Assembly: GCA_035650355.1 (NCBI GenBank)
Contig: DASRHT010000111.1
Coordinates: 1 to 64,000 of the forward strand
Origin: DASRHT01 sp035650355
GTDB taxonomy: Bacteria > Chloroflexota > Ktedonobacteria > Ktedonobacterales > Ktedonobacteraceae
Direction: 5' to 3'
DNA length: 64,000 nucleotides
The notes beneath the pieces are model-generated. The model was not told the DNA's origin. It searched no databases and worked only from the letters and a program-made list of their open reading frames with translations. Position numbers and translations under genes: made by a program. The stretch's first letter is position 1; each line of letters begins with the position of its first letter. This document shows, one piece after another, positions 16,250 to 27,307 of the stretch.

Positions 16250-17860
16250 TTAAACGCCCTGATTCATCCGCAGCCGGATCGCCGCTTTCACCGCAGCGAA
16301 TGCTTCCCTCCGGCGATGGAGTGTATAGAGGCATTTTATTCTAGGCACACAGATATACCTTGGATCAATTTCCAGAGCTTGATCGTAGGCGGCTAATGCC
16401 TCTTCATACCGTTTGAGCTCGTAGAGGGCGTTGCCTTTCCCAACATGGATAGAAACACTGGCTCCGCCCTGTTGCAGTTCCTGCTCATAGGCGGCTAGAA
16501 GTTCTTCAAAGACCGCCATAGATTCCGCATGATGACCGAGTTCTTTTAGCGCGTTGCCTTTATTAAACAGGTATATCAGCTCGGTGGGATCGAGTTTTCT
16601 GGCCTGCTCATAACAGACCAGCGCTTCCTCATACCGTTTGAGCCCATAGAGCGCATAGCCTTTAGCCCCATAAGCGCGAGCGTTGCCGTGATTGAGCAAA
16701 ATAGCCTGCTCGCTGGCGGCTAACGCCTGACTATAACGCCTGCGTCTATTGAGCGTTTCAGCTACAGCAAGGTGGGCAGAAATTTGATCGGGATCGAGCC
16801 GCCGCGCATCTTCAAAAGCGGCCTGGGCATGTTTGTAGCGTTCCATAGCATGCAGAGCGCTGCCTTTTCCTGTGAAGGCGGGGGCATAGGAGGGGTCAAG
16901 ATCAGTTGCATGGACATAGCTCACATACGCTTCCGCATAACGGCGCAGATGATAAAGATCTTTCCCCTGATTGCAGTAGTAGAGGGCCTGGTTGGGATCG
17001 AGCCGCAGCGCCATTCTGTGGGCAGCCAGCGATTCTTCTGCGCGTCCCAGCATAAAGAGCGTGCTGCCTCGATTATTGTGATAGATAGCCGTGTCTGGCT
17101 CAAGCTCAAGCGCCCGTTCATAGGCAGCCAGCGCCTCCTCATAGCGTTTCAACTCGTAGAGCACATTTCCTCTGGCATCATAAGAAAAAGCATTATCTGG
17201 CCGAAGCTGGATCGCTCGCTCATAGGCGGCCAGCGCCTCCTCGTACCGCTTCAATTGATCGAGAGCAAGCGCCTGGTTATGGTGATAGCTGGCCTCGTCT
17301 GGTTGAAGCTGGGCAGCTCGCTTATAGGCGGCTAACGCCTCCTCATAGCGTTTCAGCCGATAGAATGTAGATCCCCTACTATTGTGATAGTACGCCTCAT
17401 CTGGTTGAAGCTGGATTGCCCACTCGTAGGCAATCAGCGCCTCTTCATAGCGTTGTAAGGCCACCAGGGCGCCTGCCTGTTTATAGTAGTTAGCGGCGTT
17501 GTCTGGTGAGAGTGGAATGGCCTGTTCATAGGCGGCTAGCGCCTCTTCCTCACGTTTCAGTTTTCTCAGCGCATCTCCTTTGTTGCGCAAATTCCAATGT
17601 GCTTCAGGATTTAGCTCGAGGCTCTTGTTGTAGGCTGTCAGGGCTTCTTCGTAGCGTTTGAGCTTGTAAAGCGCCATGCCCTGATGAGTGTAGAGACTGC
17701 TATCCGTGGGGTCCAGTTGGATAGCCCGGCTATAGGCGGCCAATGCTTCCTCGTAGCGACCAGCCGCATAACGACTATTGCCAGTACCATACCATTGATT
17801 TTTGGTTTTTGGGATAACGAAATGGGGTGAGTCGTTACGTTCTTGCTTCTTTTTTTTCAT
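16250..17860 (-). CDS. Tetratricopeptide repeat protein, about 15 TPRs
   Basis: 536 residues. Nearly the whole protein is TPR: about 15 units of roughly 34 residues with the core RYEEALAAYERAIQL and small variations. A short Lys-rich N-terminus (MKKKKQERN) precedes them. There is no signal peptide, enzyme or DNA-binding domain, so it is a cytosolic scaffold for protein binding. The near-identical units are also visible as a DNA repeat of about 102 bases. The start is uncertain: a TTG at 17875 is in frame, and neither start has a clear ribosome site. Single gene, partners unknown. Confidence 0.85.
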   Translation of the reverse strand: MKKKKQERNDSPHFVIPKTKNQWYGTGNSRYAAGRYEEALAAYSRAIQLDPTDSSLYTHQGMALYKLKRYEEALTAYNKSLELNPEAHWNLRNKGDALRKLKREEEALAAYEQAIPLSPDNAANYYKQAGALVALQRYEEALIAYEWAIQLQPDEAYYHNSRGSTFYRLKRYEEALAAYKRAAQLQPDEASYHHNQALALDQLKRYEEALAAYERAIQLRPDNAFSYDARGNVLYELKRYEEALAAYERALELEPDTAIYHNNRGSTLFMLGRAEESLAAHRMALRLDPNQALYYCNQGKDLYHLRRYAEAYVSYVHATDLDPSYAPAFTGKGSALHAMERYKHAQAAFEDARRLDPDQISAHLAVAETLNRRRRYSQALAASEQAILLNHGNARAYGAKGYALYGLKRYEEALVCYEQARKLDPTELIYLFNKGNALKELGHHAESMAVFEELLAAYEQELQQGGASVSIHVGKGNALYELKRYEEALAAYDQALEIDPRYICVPRIKCLYTLHRRREAFAAVKAAIRLRMNQGV

Positions 17861-18063
17861 GGCGTTCTTAACCAACCAATACGGTTTAAGGTATCACCTT
17901 TTTTTATTCTAGTCAGTTTTTTCTATCTATCAATAAAAACGTTAAGAAGAGGCTATTTTCAAATAATGGCCTGCTGGCAACTGGAAGGAACCTGACGCAA
18001 CAATAAGTCGGCATAGTGCTCATTATGGTTATACTGAAACATGACGAGTCCTGGCCTGTCAGA

Positions 18064-18084
18064 AAGCCCTGTCTCTCAGGGCTT
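18064..18084 (-). terminator. Hairpin after the ABC exporter genes
   Basis: aagccctg-tctct-cagggctt, 8-bp stem, about 40 bases past the stop of the ABC gene at 18124 and followed on the minus strand by ttt. Likely operon terminator. Confidence 0.55.
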
Positions 18085-18123
18085 CCTGAATCTGTTGACC
18101 ATTCTTTTCTTCACATAAGGGTT

Positions 18124-19968
18124 TTATACCGCCTCTTTCTCGTCAACCGGTACCAGCACGGGAACGAAGCCTTCGCCGGGTTTGTAGTCGGGTGACTGGT
18201 GACGGAAGTAGGTGTTGTAGAGCTGGGCGTAGTGACCGCCCTGGCTCATCAGCAGATCGTGGTTTCCCTCTTCGACGATACGACCACGGCTGAGCACGAT
18301 GATGCGGTCAACGTTGCGAATGGTCGAGAGGCGATGGGCGATGACGATGGCGGTCCGACCTTCTAGCACGACGTCAAGCCCTTCCTGGATCTGGGCCTCG
18401 GTGAGCGGATCGACGCTGGCGGTCGCTTCGTCCAGGATGATAATCGAAGGGTCTTGCAGCAGCACGCGCGCGAGGGCGACCAGTTGGCGCTGTCCCATTG
18501 AGAGCGCCTTGCCAGTCTCTCCCACCGGCGTTTGCAAGCCTTCGGGCAGGGCATCGATCCAGTCGCCGCCACCAATCTGCTGAGCCACAGCCGCAACCTC
18601 CTCATCGCTCGCCTGCGGTCGAGCGTAGCGGATATTGTCGGTGACGGTGCCGGAGAAGAGGAACGGCACCTGCGGCACGATCCCCAGGTGGCGATGATAG
18701 TCATGCAGGTCAAAGCTGCGAATATCCTGTCCATCGATCAGGATCTGCCCACCCTGGAATTCGTAGAAGCGAGCAACCAGCTTACCCAGGCTTGACTTGC
18801 CTGCGCCCGTGTGACCGACGAAGGCCACCGTCTCGCCCGCGTTGATCGTCAGGTTGAAGTTCGCCAGCACCGTATGCCGGTCATCGTAGCTGAAGTGGAG
18901 ATCCTTGAACTCGATCTTACCGGTCAGGCGCGAAACCGGACGGTTATCAATTTGATGCACGCGCGGCTCCGCGTCCAGCAGGGCAAAGACGCGCTCGCTC
19001 GCCGATAGACCGAGCTGGAACTGGCTCCAGAACGAGGCGATGCTCGTCACCGGGAACCAGAGCAGGCCGATGCTTTGTACGAAGAGGAACCACTCGCCCG
19101 CGGAGATCTTGCCATTGAGCACGCTCATGCCACCGAAGTAGACCACCAGCGTTGTGCCGAGATTGGCAATCCCCACCAGGATGGGGAAGACTCCATTATA
19201 AAGGAAGCCTGCACGCACATTGACATGGTACGACTGTTCGTTGACGCTTTTGAACTCGTCGTACATATTCTGCTCCTGCCGAAAGTTCTTCGCCACCGTA
19301 ATGCCGCTAACGACCTCCTGCACATTGGCGTTAACACGAGCGAGCGAACGCTGGGAACGCTGGGTGAAGCGGCGCGCCAGGTAGCGAAAGCCCAGCGCCA
19401 CCGCCAGGATGGCGGGCATGATGGTAAAGGCGATCAGCGCCAGGCTCCAGTCTCTCACCAGCAATATGCCGGCGACGAGGAAGAAGAGGAGGAACTGGCT
19501 GAGCAGGTTAAGCGTGAGCGTCACCACCGTCGCGAAGCTATCGGTATCGGAGGTGACGCGGCTGACGATCTTCCCCGACGAGAATTCGTCGAAGAACGAC
19601 ATATCGCGATCCATGACCGCGCCAAAGGCATCTTTGCGCAACTGCAACACCACATCCCCGACGGCGCGCGCCGTATACCACTGGCGGAACATATTGCAGG
19701 TCCATGAGAGCACGGCGGCAAGGAGAATAAAGCCGACCAGCCAGAGCACCGGTTGCAGGGTTCTGGAGAGGGTCAGCGTATCCAGACTGCGCGAGATCAG
19801 CAGCGGGAAGGCGGTATCTAGCAGCGAGTTGAAGACGATCAGACCGGCGACAAAGAGCATCGTGGCTAGATGTGGTCGGAAATAGCCAATGATACGCCCG
19901 ACAAGTTGTCTATCCTTATATGTCCGGTCGTACGCTTCGGCATCCAGGCCATCCATGATAAAGCCCAT
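18124..19968 (-). CDS. ABC exporter half-transporter A (membrane + ATPase)
   Basis: 614 residues. Six helices (residues ~40-340) are followed by a nucleotide-binding domain with Walker A GHTGAGKSS, signature LSMGQRQ, Walker B IIILDEATASVD and switch AHRLSTI. Its catalytic glutamate is present, but the signature has Met in place of the usual second Gly. The partner gene ends 16 bases upstream, so the two form a heterodimeric exporter of the BmrCD/TM287-288 type. Substrate unknown; lipid, peptide or drug export are all possible. Start at 19968 has GAGGAAA upstream. Confidence 0.9.
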   Translation of the reverse strand: MGFIMDGLDAEAYDRTYKDRQLVGRIIGYFRPHLATMLFVAGLIVFNSLLDTAFPLLISRSLDTLTLSRTLQPVLWLVGFILLAAVLSWTCNMFRQWYTARAVGDVVLQLRKDAFGAVMDRDMSFFDEFSSGKIVSRVTSDTDSFATVVTLTLNLLSQFLLFFLVAGILLVRDWSLALIAFTIMPAILAVALGFRYLARRFTQRSQRSLARVNANVQEVVSGITVAKNFRQEQNMYDEFKSVNEQSYHVNVRAGFLYNGVFPILVGIANLGTTLVVYFGGMSVLNGKISAGEWFLFVQSIGLLWFPVTSIASFWSQFQLGLSASERVFALLDAEPRVHQIDNRPVSRLTGKIEFKDLHFSYDDRHTVLANFNLTINAGETVAFVGHTGAGKSSLGKLVARFYEFQGGQILIDGQDIRSFDLHDYHRHLGIVPQVPFLFSGTVTDNIRYARPQASDEEVAAVAQQIGGGDWIDALPEGLQTPVGETGKALSMGQRQLVALARVLLQDPSIIILDEATASVDPLTEAQIQEGLDVVLEGRTAIVIAHRLSTIRNVDRIIVLSRGRIVEEGNHDLLMSQGGHYAQLYNTYFRHQSPDYKPGEGFVPVLVPVDEKEAV

Positions 19969-19984
19969 TGGTTTCCTCTTCTTT

Positions 19985-21775
<1,791 letters not shown>

Positions 21776-21864
21776 ACAGAACCTCCTTTAGCAACCGAGA
21801 CAGAGAGAAGCAGACGTACATAAGGAATATGCAACTGGTTCCCAGGAGAGTTATAGCATACCAT

Positions 21865-21886
21865 AACTATTGTATTATGAATAGTT
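21865..21886. promoter_or_regulatory. 22-bp dyad upstream of the ABC operon
   Basis: aactatt-N8-aatagtt, about 90 bases before the TTG start. The 7-bp arms resemble MarR/TetR-sized operators. No regulator gene is adjacent. Confidence 0.35.
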
Positions 21887-22057
21887 GTCATCTTGTGTCA
21901 GGATTTGGAAGCGCAACCTTCCTCATTGTTTGTGATATGCTGCTACTGTCATAGCCAGTTGAGGTTGTTTGAAAAGCCCTTCGCTTGTTGTCGGGTGCTG
22001 CTGAGTAATGTTATACTGCTTCAAGATTGAAAAACGTAGCAAGGGGGAGGATTACCA

Positions 22058-22441
22058 ATGACTCAGTTTCCAGACATTGAGGCAAGATTAATAGCACAAG
22101 AACATACGACCGCTATGTTGTATGCGCGTATCGAAGAGTTATCAAGAGATATGGTCGCAAGCTTCGATCACCTAGCAAAATACCAAATAGCAACAGAAAA
22201 CCAACTAGATGTCCGTTTCAACGCAGTTGACGCTCGTTTTGATAAAGTTGATGCTCGTTTTGATAAAGTTGAGGCTAGTATAGCGTCTTTGGAGCAGCGT
22301 TTTACCTCGTTGGAAAACAAAACTGACCAACGGTTTGCCGCCTTAGACAACAAGTTGGAACAGCGTTTCGCTTCGTTAGACAATAAGTTTGACTCAATGC
22401 TACAGTTACTTACAGTCTTGACAAAGAAGATCGTCGAATAG
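22058..22441 (+). CDS. Small coiled-coil protein with tandem heptad modules
   Basis: 127 residues. From about residue 45 the chain is built from repeats of RFDKVDARFDKVEA and RFASLDNKFDSM type, a continuous amphipathic coiled coil. No signal or membrane segment. GGGGGAGG lies 7-8 bases before the ATG. Oligomeric spacer proteins of this type are common next to mobile and signalling genes. Function unknown. It is monocistronic, closed by a strong terminator. Confidence 0.7.
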   Translation: MTQFPDIEARLIAQEHTTAMLYARIEELSRDMVASFDHLAKYQIATENQLDVRFNAVDARFDKVDARFDKVEASIASLEQRFTSLENKTDQRFAALDNKLEQRFASLDNKFDSMLQLLTVLTKKIVE

Positions 22442-22461
22442 CCTCCCCAACAGACAAACAA

Positions 22462-22506
22462 AACGCCTAAGCCATGTTACCCAACACGAAAGCTTAGGCG
22501 TTTTTG
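22462..22506 (+). terminator. Rho-independent terminator
   Basis: An 11-bp perfect stem (aacgcctaagc and complement) with a 19-base loop followed by TTTTTGTTT, 20 bases after the coiled-coil gene. Confidence 0.85.
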
Positions 22507-22671
22507 TTTGGATAAACTGATGATATACTTACTGCTTTTTCTATGATATGATATCGGCAATTTCGTCTTTGGGTACTCAAAGCAAATTTGCCAGGTGTAT
22601 ATAATCTCGCATCATCATTGCTATATTCCTGGCTATTCGGGTAAGGTGTGATCGAGAGGAAGGAGTGACGG

Positions 22672-23550
22672 ATGCCGGATCATCCCCATATTCTTGTGGC
22701 GACGCTGGGTGGTCAGCCGCAGGTCGTGACATTTACGCTTGATTTATTGTTACAAAAGGGCTTTCCTATTACGAAAGTTATTGTTTTGCATCCCAAAGCA
22801 AGTTCTCCGTCAAAGCTCTATCAAGCTCTGCTGCGCCTCAATGTCGAGTTTAGTGGTGTCCCCTACCCCCATCCGTTGACACGGCAGAAAATCCATTTTC
22901 GTTCGCAAGTGCTGGAACTCGATGGACGACCTATTGACGATATCGCCGATAATACGCATGCCGATGGCACGCTTGATAGCATCCACCGACTATTGGGCGA
23001 TCTGAAGCAGCAGGGGTATCGCGTCCATCTCTCCGTGAGCGGCGGGCGGCGTTTGATGGCCTTGCTGGCGATCTCGGTGGCTGCACTCAATTTTGACCAT
23101 CATGACCACATCTGGCACCTTTACACGCCTGATACTGTTCGAGAAAAGGTTGACCGGGGCCAGCTCATGCATGTTCCAGCGGACTGGGGGGTCAAGCTGA
23201 TCCAGGGCCGCTTCCTTTCTCTGGGAGCCTACTTCTACAATTCTGCCCTCTCTTTCCATCGCGCTCAGGAGGGCCAGCAGGTGCAAATGGCCGCTCAGGA
23301 GCACGCTCACTGCACCGAGGTTGTCAACAACGCCACCCCGGCACAGCTCAAAGTGCTGCGCGCCTTCGCCAGGGGGTTGCGACCGCAACAGGTAGCGCAA
23401 GAACTCGGCCTCGCTCCCGTCACCATCAACACGCACAAAACCGTCCTGCTCAACCTGTGTCACACGGCCTGGAACATTCCCGAAGATGAGCGCCTGGACT
23501 ATCATTTCCTCGTCGCCAAGTTCAGCCGGTATTTTGGGGATGACGAATGA
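22672..23550 (+). CDS. CARF-domain protein with C-terminal HTH (Cas_NE0113-like)
   Basis: 292 residues. The CARF (CRISPR-associated Rossmann) fold shows ATLGGQPQVVT at 10-20 and VSGGRRLMALLA at 122-133, the two ligand-pocket motifs of the NE0113-type CRISPR proteins that bind cyclic oligoadenylate. Residues 222-265 form a LuxR/GerE-like helix-turn-helix (PAQLKVLRAFARGL, then VAQELGLAPVTINTHK). This pairing suggests a transcription factor, or a ring nuclease with a DNA-binding tail, sensing the type III CRISPR second messenger. No effector nuclease domain is present. It heads a cassette with a Card1/Can2-like nuclease and Csx15. Family call likely; regulatory role is inference. Confidence 0.75.
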   Translation: MPDHPHILVATLGGQPQVVTFTLDLLLQKGFPITKVIVLHPKASSPSKLYQALLRLNVEFSGVPYPHPLTRQKIHFRSQVLELDGRPIDDIADNTHADGTLDSIHRLLGDLKQQGYRVHLSVSGGRRLMALLAISVAALNFDHHDHIWHLYTPDTVREKVDRGQLMHVPADWGVKLIQGRFLSLGAYFYNSALSFHRAQEGQQVQMAAQEHAHCTEVVNNATPAQLKVLRAFARGLRPQQVAQELGLAPVTINTHKTVLLNLCHTAWNIPEDERLDYHFLVAKFSRYFGDDE

Positions 23551-23701
23551 TATTTTCCCTGTGCAAAAACTTGAGAGAAATGTATGAGATTTTTCAGAGG
23601 ATCGATGAGGATACGCGTTCATTATGCTGGTATGCTGATAGACAGGAAAGCAAATTCTACGTGTTAAGAAGGGTCAGAAGCAATACAGGAGGAGAGTAAT
23701 A

Positions 23702-24898
23702 ATGACGAAGAAAGCACTTTTAACACTTTTCGGTGGGCGCTCATTTCTCCCCGCAGCACTTACGCTTATGCATGAGAAACCAGAGATAATAGTAGCTATC
23801 AGTTCCAAAGAAAGTCATCGGGATTTGCATCTATTGCAGCGAGCTATTGATAAATACCAAAAAAAACATCACTTCTCCTGCAAGTTAGAAGCTCCTGAAG
23901 GTATAGATGCCTTTGATGTGGCCGAAATACAGCGTGTTTGCGAAAATATGGTAGCACAATATCCTGATATGGCCTGGATATTTGATGTTACAGCGGCAAC
24001 ATCGCTAATGACTCTTGCTGCATATGAAGCTTCAAAAGCTTCTAGCAGCAGATTTGAGACCATGACTAAATGTTGGTATCTTAATACAGCTCACACCCGC
24101 GTTATTCCTCTTGTTGGAGAGGGTTGCGATGAAAAAATATTCAACATAGATGTAGAAGATTACGCAGCAGCTTACGGTCGAGACCTAGTAACTGGCGATC
24201 TTGAAGACCACCGACAATATAGTGAACAACATTGGCTATCTTTTGCTCAAAGGCTTGGCAAGAATCCCCCACTTGCAGCACTTATGAAACGAGTAATGAG
24301 CAAAATCACCAGCCGACCTGGAAAAGAAAATCCGAAACTATATACCTTAAAGGGATTACCTGCAGAAACATATTCCCTCTTAGAAGAAGTCCAGCAAATA
24401 GGTTTAGCAAGCCAATTAGGCCGCAATAGCGATTCCACTCTTAGCTTCCAATTATCATATACGCAAGACAGGTTTTTAAATGGAGCCTGGCTTGAGGCAT
24501 ATATATGGGACGCTGCAAGAAATATTTGGGACGAGGAGAGAGGAAAAGTACTTTTCGATGATTGCCAATGGAATCAAAAAGTAAATGATGGAAATAGCAA
24601 AAACGAACTTGATGTAGCCGTCACTTATAAGGCTCAGTTGCTTATTGCAGAGTGTAAAACTGAAGAAAACCCCTTTTCTTCAGAAACGCTCTATAAACTG
24701 GATTCGGTTGCTAATATCCTCGGTGGCAGATTCACTGGAAGGTTGCTAGTTACCAGCATTTCTGGAAAAAAGCCTTCCGAGGATTTTTTAGCTCAGGCAA
24801 AGAGCCGAAGAATTGTTGTAGTCACAGGCGATGATTTGCCCGACATAGCAACTATTGTGAAAAAAGAAGCTATTGATCCAACATTTCCGAGGATGTAA
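23702..24898 (+). CDS. Card1/Can2-like CARF nuclease (DUF1887 type)
   Basis: 398 residues. The N-terminal CARF-like domain (1-155) opens ALLTLFGGRSFLPAAL. A middle helical/winged region follows, and the C-terminal PD-(D/E)xK fold has GAWLEAYIW (E265), NELDVAV (D304) and IAECKT (E317, K319). Family members cut DNA and RNA when cyclic tetra-adenylate made by Cas10 binds. The catalytic residues look complete. The CARF pocket is unusual: the position that in relatives reads T-G-G-T-K is FDVTAATSLM (residues 94-103), with no Gly pair and no Lys, so the ligand may differ or sensing may be lost. SD-like GGAGAG precedes the ATG. Base use is AT-richer than the neighbours. Csx15 follows after 3 bases. 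Confidence 0.75.
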   Translation: MTKKALLTLFGGRSFLPAALTLMHEKPEIIVAISSKESHRDLHLLQRAIDKYQKKHHFSCKLEAPEGIDAFDVAEIQRVCENMVAQYPDMAWIFDVTAATSLMTLAAYEASKASSSRFETMTKCWYLNTAHTRVIPLVGEGCDEKIFNIDVEDYAAAYGRDLVTGDLEDHRQYSEQHWLSFAQRLGKNPPLAALMKRVMSKITSRPGKENPKLYTLKGLPAETYSLLEEVQQIGLASQLGRNSDSTLSFQLSYTQDRFLNGAWLEAYIWDAARNIWDEERGKVLFDDCQWNQKVNDGNSKNELDVAVTYKAQLLIAECKTEENPFSSETLYKLDSVANILGGRFTGRLLVTSISGKKPSEDFLAQAKSRRIVVVTGDDLPDIATIVKKEAIDPTFPRM

Positions 24899-24901
24899 AA
24901 C

Positions 24902-25285
24902 ATGCTGATACTAAACTTCACGCACCCACTTACCGACGAGCACAAGGCGCAGATTGAGGCGCTCGCCGGGACGAGTATCGACGAGGTTCGCACGATTCCT
25001 GTGCAAATCGACCAGGCGCAGTCGCTGGCGGCGCAGATTAGCGCCATTGTTGATGCTGTCGGGTTGACTGCGGAGGAGTGGCAGACGCGCCCGCTCCTCA
25101 TCAACCCGCCGGGCTACGCGCCCGCAGCCTTTGTGCTATTAGCCGAGCTGCATGGGCGCATTGGGCATTTTCCCACGCTGATCCGCCTGCGCCCAAAAAC
25201 CGGTCCCACCCCAACGTACGAGGTGGCCGAGTTGCTCAATTTGCAAGCTGTTCGCGAGCAGGCACGCACACGAAGGATAGAATAA
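24902..25285 (+). CDS. csx15: Csx15-like CRISPR-associated protein
   Basis: 127 residues, full length for Csx15. Recognised by the opening MLILNFTHPLT, the middle VGLTAEEWQTRPLLINPPGYAPAA (in pieces), and the end AELHGRIGHFPTLIRLRP and LLNLQAVREQAR. Csx15 is an accessory protein of type III CRISPR loci, proposed to degrade or buffer cyclic oligoadenylate. It starts 3 bases after the Card1-like gene, so the nuclease and its off-switch are probably co-translated. Its stop lies 10 bases from the stop of the convergent beta-lactamase-like gene. Confidence 0.75.
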   Translation: MLILNFTHPLTDEHKAQIEALAGTSIDEVRTIPVQIDQAQSLAAQISAIVDAVGLTAEEWQTRPLLINPPGYAPAAFVLLAELHGRIGHFPTLIRLRPKTGPTPTYEVAELLNLQAVREQARTRRIE

Positions 25286-25295
25286 CTACATGACA

Positions 25296-27029
25296 TTAGA
25301 CTTTTTGCGCTGTGAACGTTCCGAATGGTTGGGTGATAACCACTGCGGTAATCTGCCCTGCCTCATCGCGCGTAAATTCCAGGCTAAAGCCGGACATGTT
25401 TTTGACACGGAACTCTGTGCCTTTGTATGGCTCCAGTTCGTACTCAGGTTGCCCCGGCACCGTCAATTGCAGGGTTTTCTCTCCCTTGAGGGCGACGATA
25501 GCACGTACTCCCATCAATTCGTATGCTCCGACGAACTGCTCCAGGAAGCTCCTTTCCGTCATCTCCTTGCTGGCGACGCGTTTGAAGACGATATCCCTGG
25601 CCGTTACCTCTAAAGGTGCAACAAGCGTATCAATGTCGCCTTTGAAGTTGGTTAAGAAGGAGACTTTCAAGTCAAGATCGAAACGCTCTATTTGCAGATC
25701 AAAGATATCGTAATGATAGTGCTTGAGCGCAGCGGTGATGTTGTTGAAGCTCGCTTGCAGCCCGTCACCCTCGCGCGTGATCGCGATCACGCCATAGCCG
25801 GGATGTTCATAATCGCCCACGTAGGCATCAAGCTCGTGTGAGGGATGCGTGTTGGCGACGCGATCCGTCTCGCTTTTCTCTTTGCCCTTCTTCTCCGCCT
25901 CTTTGATCTCCGCCCAGTCTTTTTTATAGCGCGCACTCCAATCAATAGTATCCAGGCCGGCAAGCCGTTCGAAGACATGGTAGGTGAGAATCCCGGGGAC
26001 CGGACTGCTATCCATATTGGTCAAAACCACCATCCCGATGTTCTCATGTGGGAACAGGCTGGTCAACGAGCTAAAGCCATCGATATTGCCGCCATGCTGG
26101 ATCATCGGATGACCCCGGTAAGGTGTGACGAACCAGCCCAGCGCGTAGCTCGAATAGGGAATCTCGGCGAACTTGCCGGTTTCAGGGATGATCATCTGCG
26201 GCGAATGCAGCAGCGTCACCTGGCTGGCTGAGAGCACCTGTTTGTCGTTGTACTTCCCATCACGCAAATGCATAAGGACCCAGCGACCCATCTCATCAAC
26301 ATTGGAAACGATGGCTCCTGCTGGCCCGATGGCTCCCTGCGCTCCATAGAAGGGCATCTCCTCCACCTTGTCGTCCTTCTCTCTATAGGGATGGGAGAAG
26401 TCGTCGGCATGCTCAGCAGTTTCAGTGATAGAGAAGTTGCTCGCGGTCATCTCCAGATGCGCAAACAGGTGCTGGCTGACAAATCCCTCCCAGGTCTGCC
26501 CAGTGATACGTTCAATCAGATAGCCAGCAGCCATATACATGAGGTTCTGATACTGCCAGAGCGAGCGGAAATCTTTTGTCGGCTCAAGATATTGCAAACG
26601 CTCGAAGAGCTCCTGGCGGGTAACGGAAGCGTTATACCAGGCCATATCATGACGCGGCAAACCGGAGCGGTGCGAGACCAGATCGCGAGGGGTCATCCGC
26701 TCGGTGGCAAACGGATCGAGGAGCTTGAACTCCGGCATATAGACCCTCACAGGGGTATCCCAGTCCATCTTGCCCGCATCGGCGAGCACAGCCAGAGCTG
26801 CCGTCGTAAAAGCTTTCGAGCAGGAGGCAATTGGGAAGAGCGTTTGCGGCGTCACATCCCGACCGCTGGCCACATCACGCTTGCCAAATCCGCGTGAGAG
26901 GATGACCTCACCATTCTTGATAAGCGCGATGGCAAGCCCCTGCACTTTCCAATCCTGCATCACCTGATGCACAAAATCGTCGAAGCCCTGTAAGCGGGCG
27001 CTGGCTTTCGCAGCATGAGTTTCTTGCAT
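25296..27029 (-). CDS. Serine hydrolase, class C beta-lactamase-like, with C-terminal DUF3471-like domain
   Basis: 577 residues from the ATG at 27029 (AAGGA 7 bases upstream; a longer frame to 27050 is weaker). The catalytic module (1-380) shows IASCSKAF (SxxK), WQYQNLMY (Tyr motif) and QHGGNIDGFSS (third box). The last 170 residues form a beta-rich domain like DUF3471, often attached to D-aminopeptidase/esterase-type penicillin-binding homologues. No signal peptide is visible, so it is probably cytosolic and more likely an esterase or peptidase than an antibiotic-resistance enzyme. Single gene. Confidence 0.87.
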   Translation of the reverse strand: MQETHAAKASARLQGFDDFVHQVMQDWKVQGLAIALIKNGEVILSRGFGKRDVASGRDVTPQTLFPIASCSKAFTTAALAVLADAGKMDWDTPVRVYMPEFKLLDPFATERMTPRDLVSHRSGLPRHDMAWYNASVTRQELFERLQYLEPTKDFRSLWQYQNLMYMAAGYLIERITGQTWEGFVSQHLFAHLEMTASNFSITETAEHADDFSHPYREKDDKVEEMPFYGAQGAIGPAGAIVSNVDEMGRWVLMHLRDGKYNDKQVLSASQVTLLHSPQMIIPETGKFAEIPYSSYALGWFVTPYRGHPMIQHGGNIDGFSSLTSLFPHENIGMVVLTNMDSSPVPGILTYHVFERLAGLDTIDWSARYKKDWAEIKEAEKKGKEKSETDRVANTHPSHELDAYVGDYEHPGYGVIAITREGDGLQASFNNITAALKHYHYDIFDLQIERFDLDLKVSFLTNFKGDIDTLVAPLEVTARDIVFKRVASKEMTERSFLEQFVGAYELMGVRAIVALKGEKTLQLTVPGQPEYELEPYKGTEFRVKNMSGFSLEFTRDEAGQITAVVITQPFGTFTAQKV

Positions 27030-27307
27030 TATCACATCCTTATCTTGCAATAGAGTTCCATCTGGGTAAATCTCTTTGGGAGCTTCTTCTCCTCCATTAA
27101 ATCATCTTCAGAGGGCAGTATAACACATCTTCTTGACTAACTGATATGAAGGGAGGCCATCGCGCTTACCTCATCGCCGGGTCTGGATACATCTGGCCAC
27201 AGGGTAAATTGAAGAAAGGAGCATCACTGATAGATGAAGCATTACCCGATAGGTTTGTTCTAAATTAGAACAACTTTGAAAAACACTAATGAGTATCTAT
27301 CAAGCAA

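Noticed and set aside
16250..17860. Regular DNA repeat of about 102 bases
   Set aside because: It is the coding sequence of tandem TPR units in an intact frame, not a satellite or array. The same holds for the 126-base period in 44095-46674.
22442..25300. Possible CRISPR array near the CARF genes
   Set aside because: No regularly spaced direct repeats of 24-40 bases were found around the cassette or anywhere else in the window.
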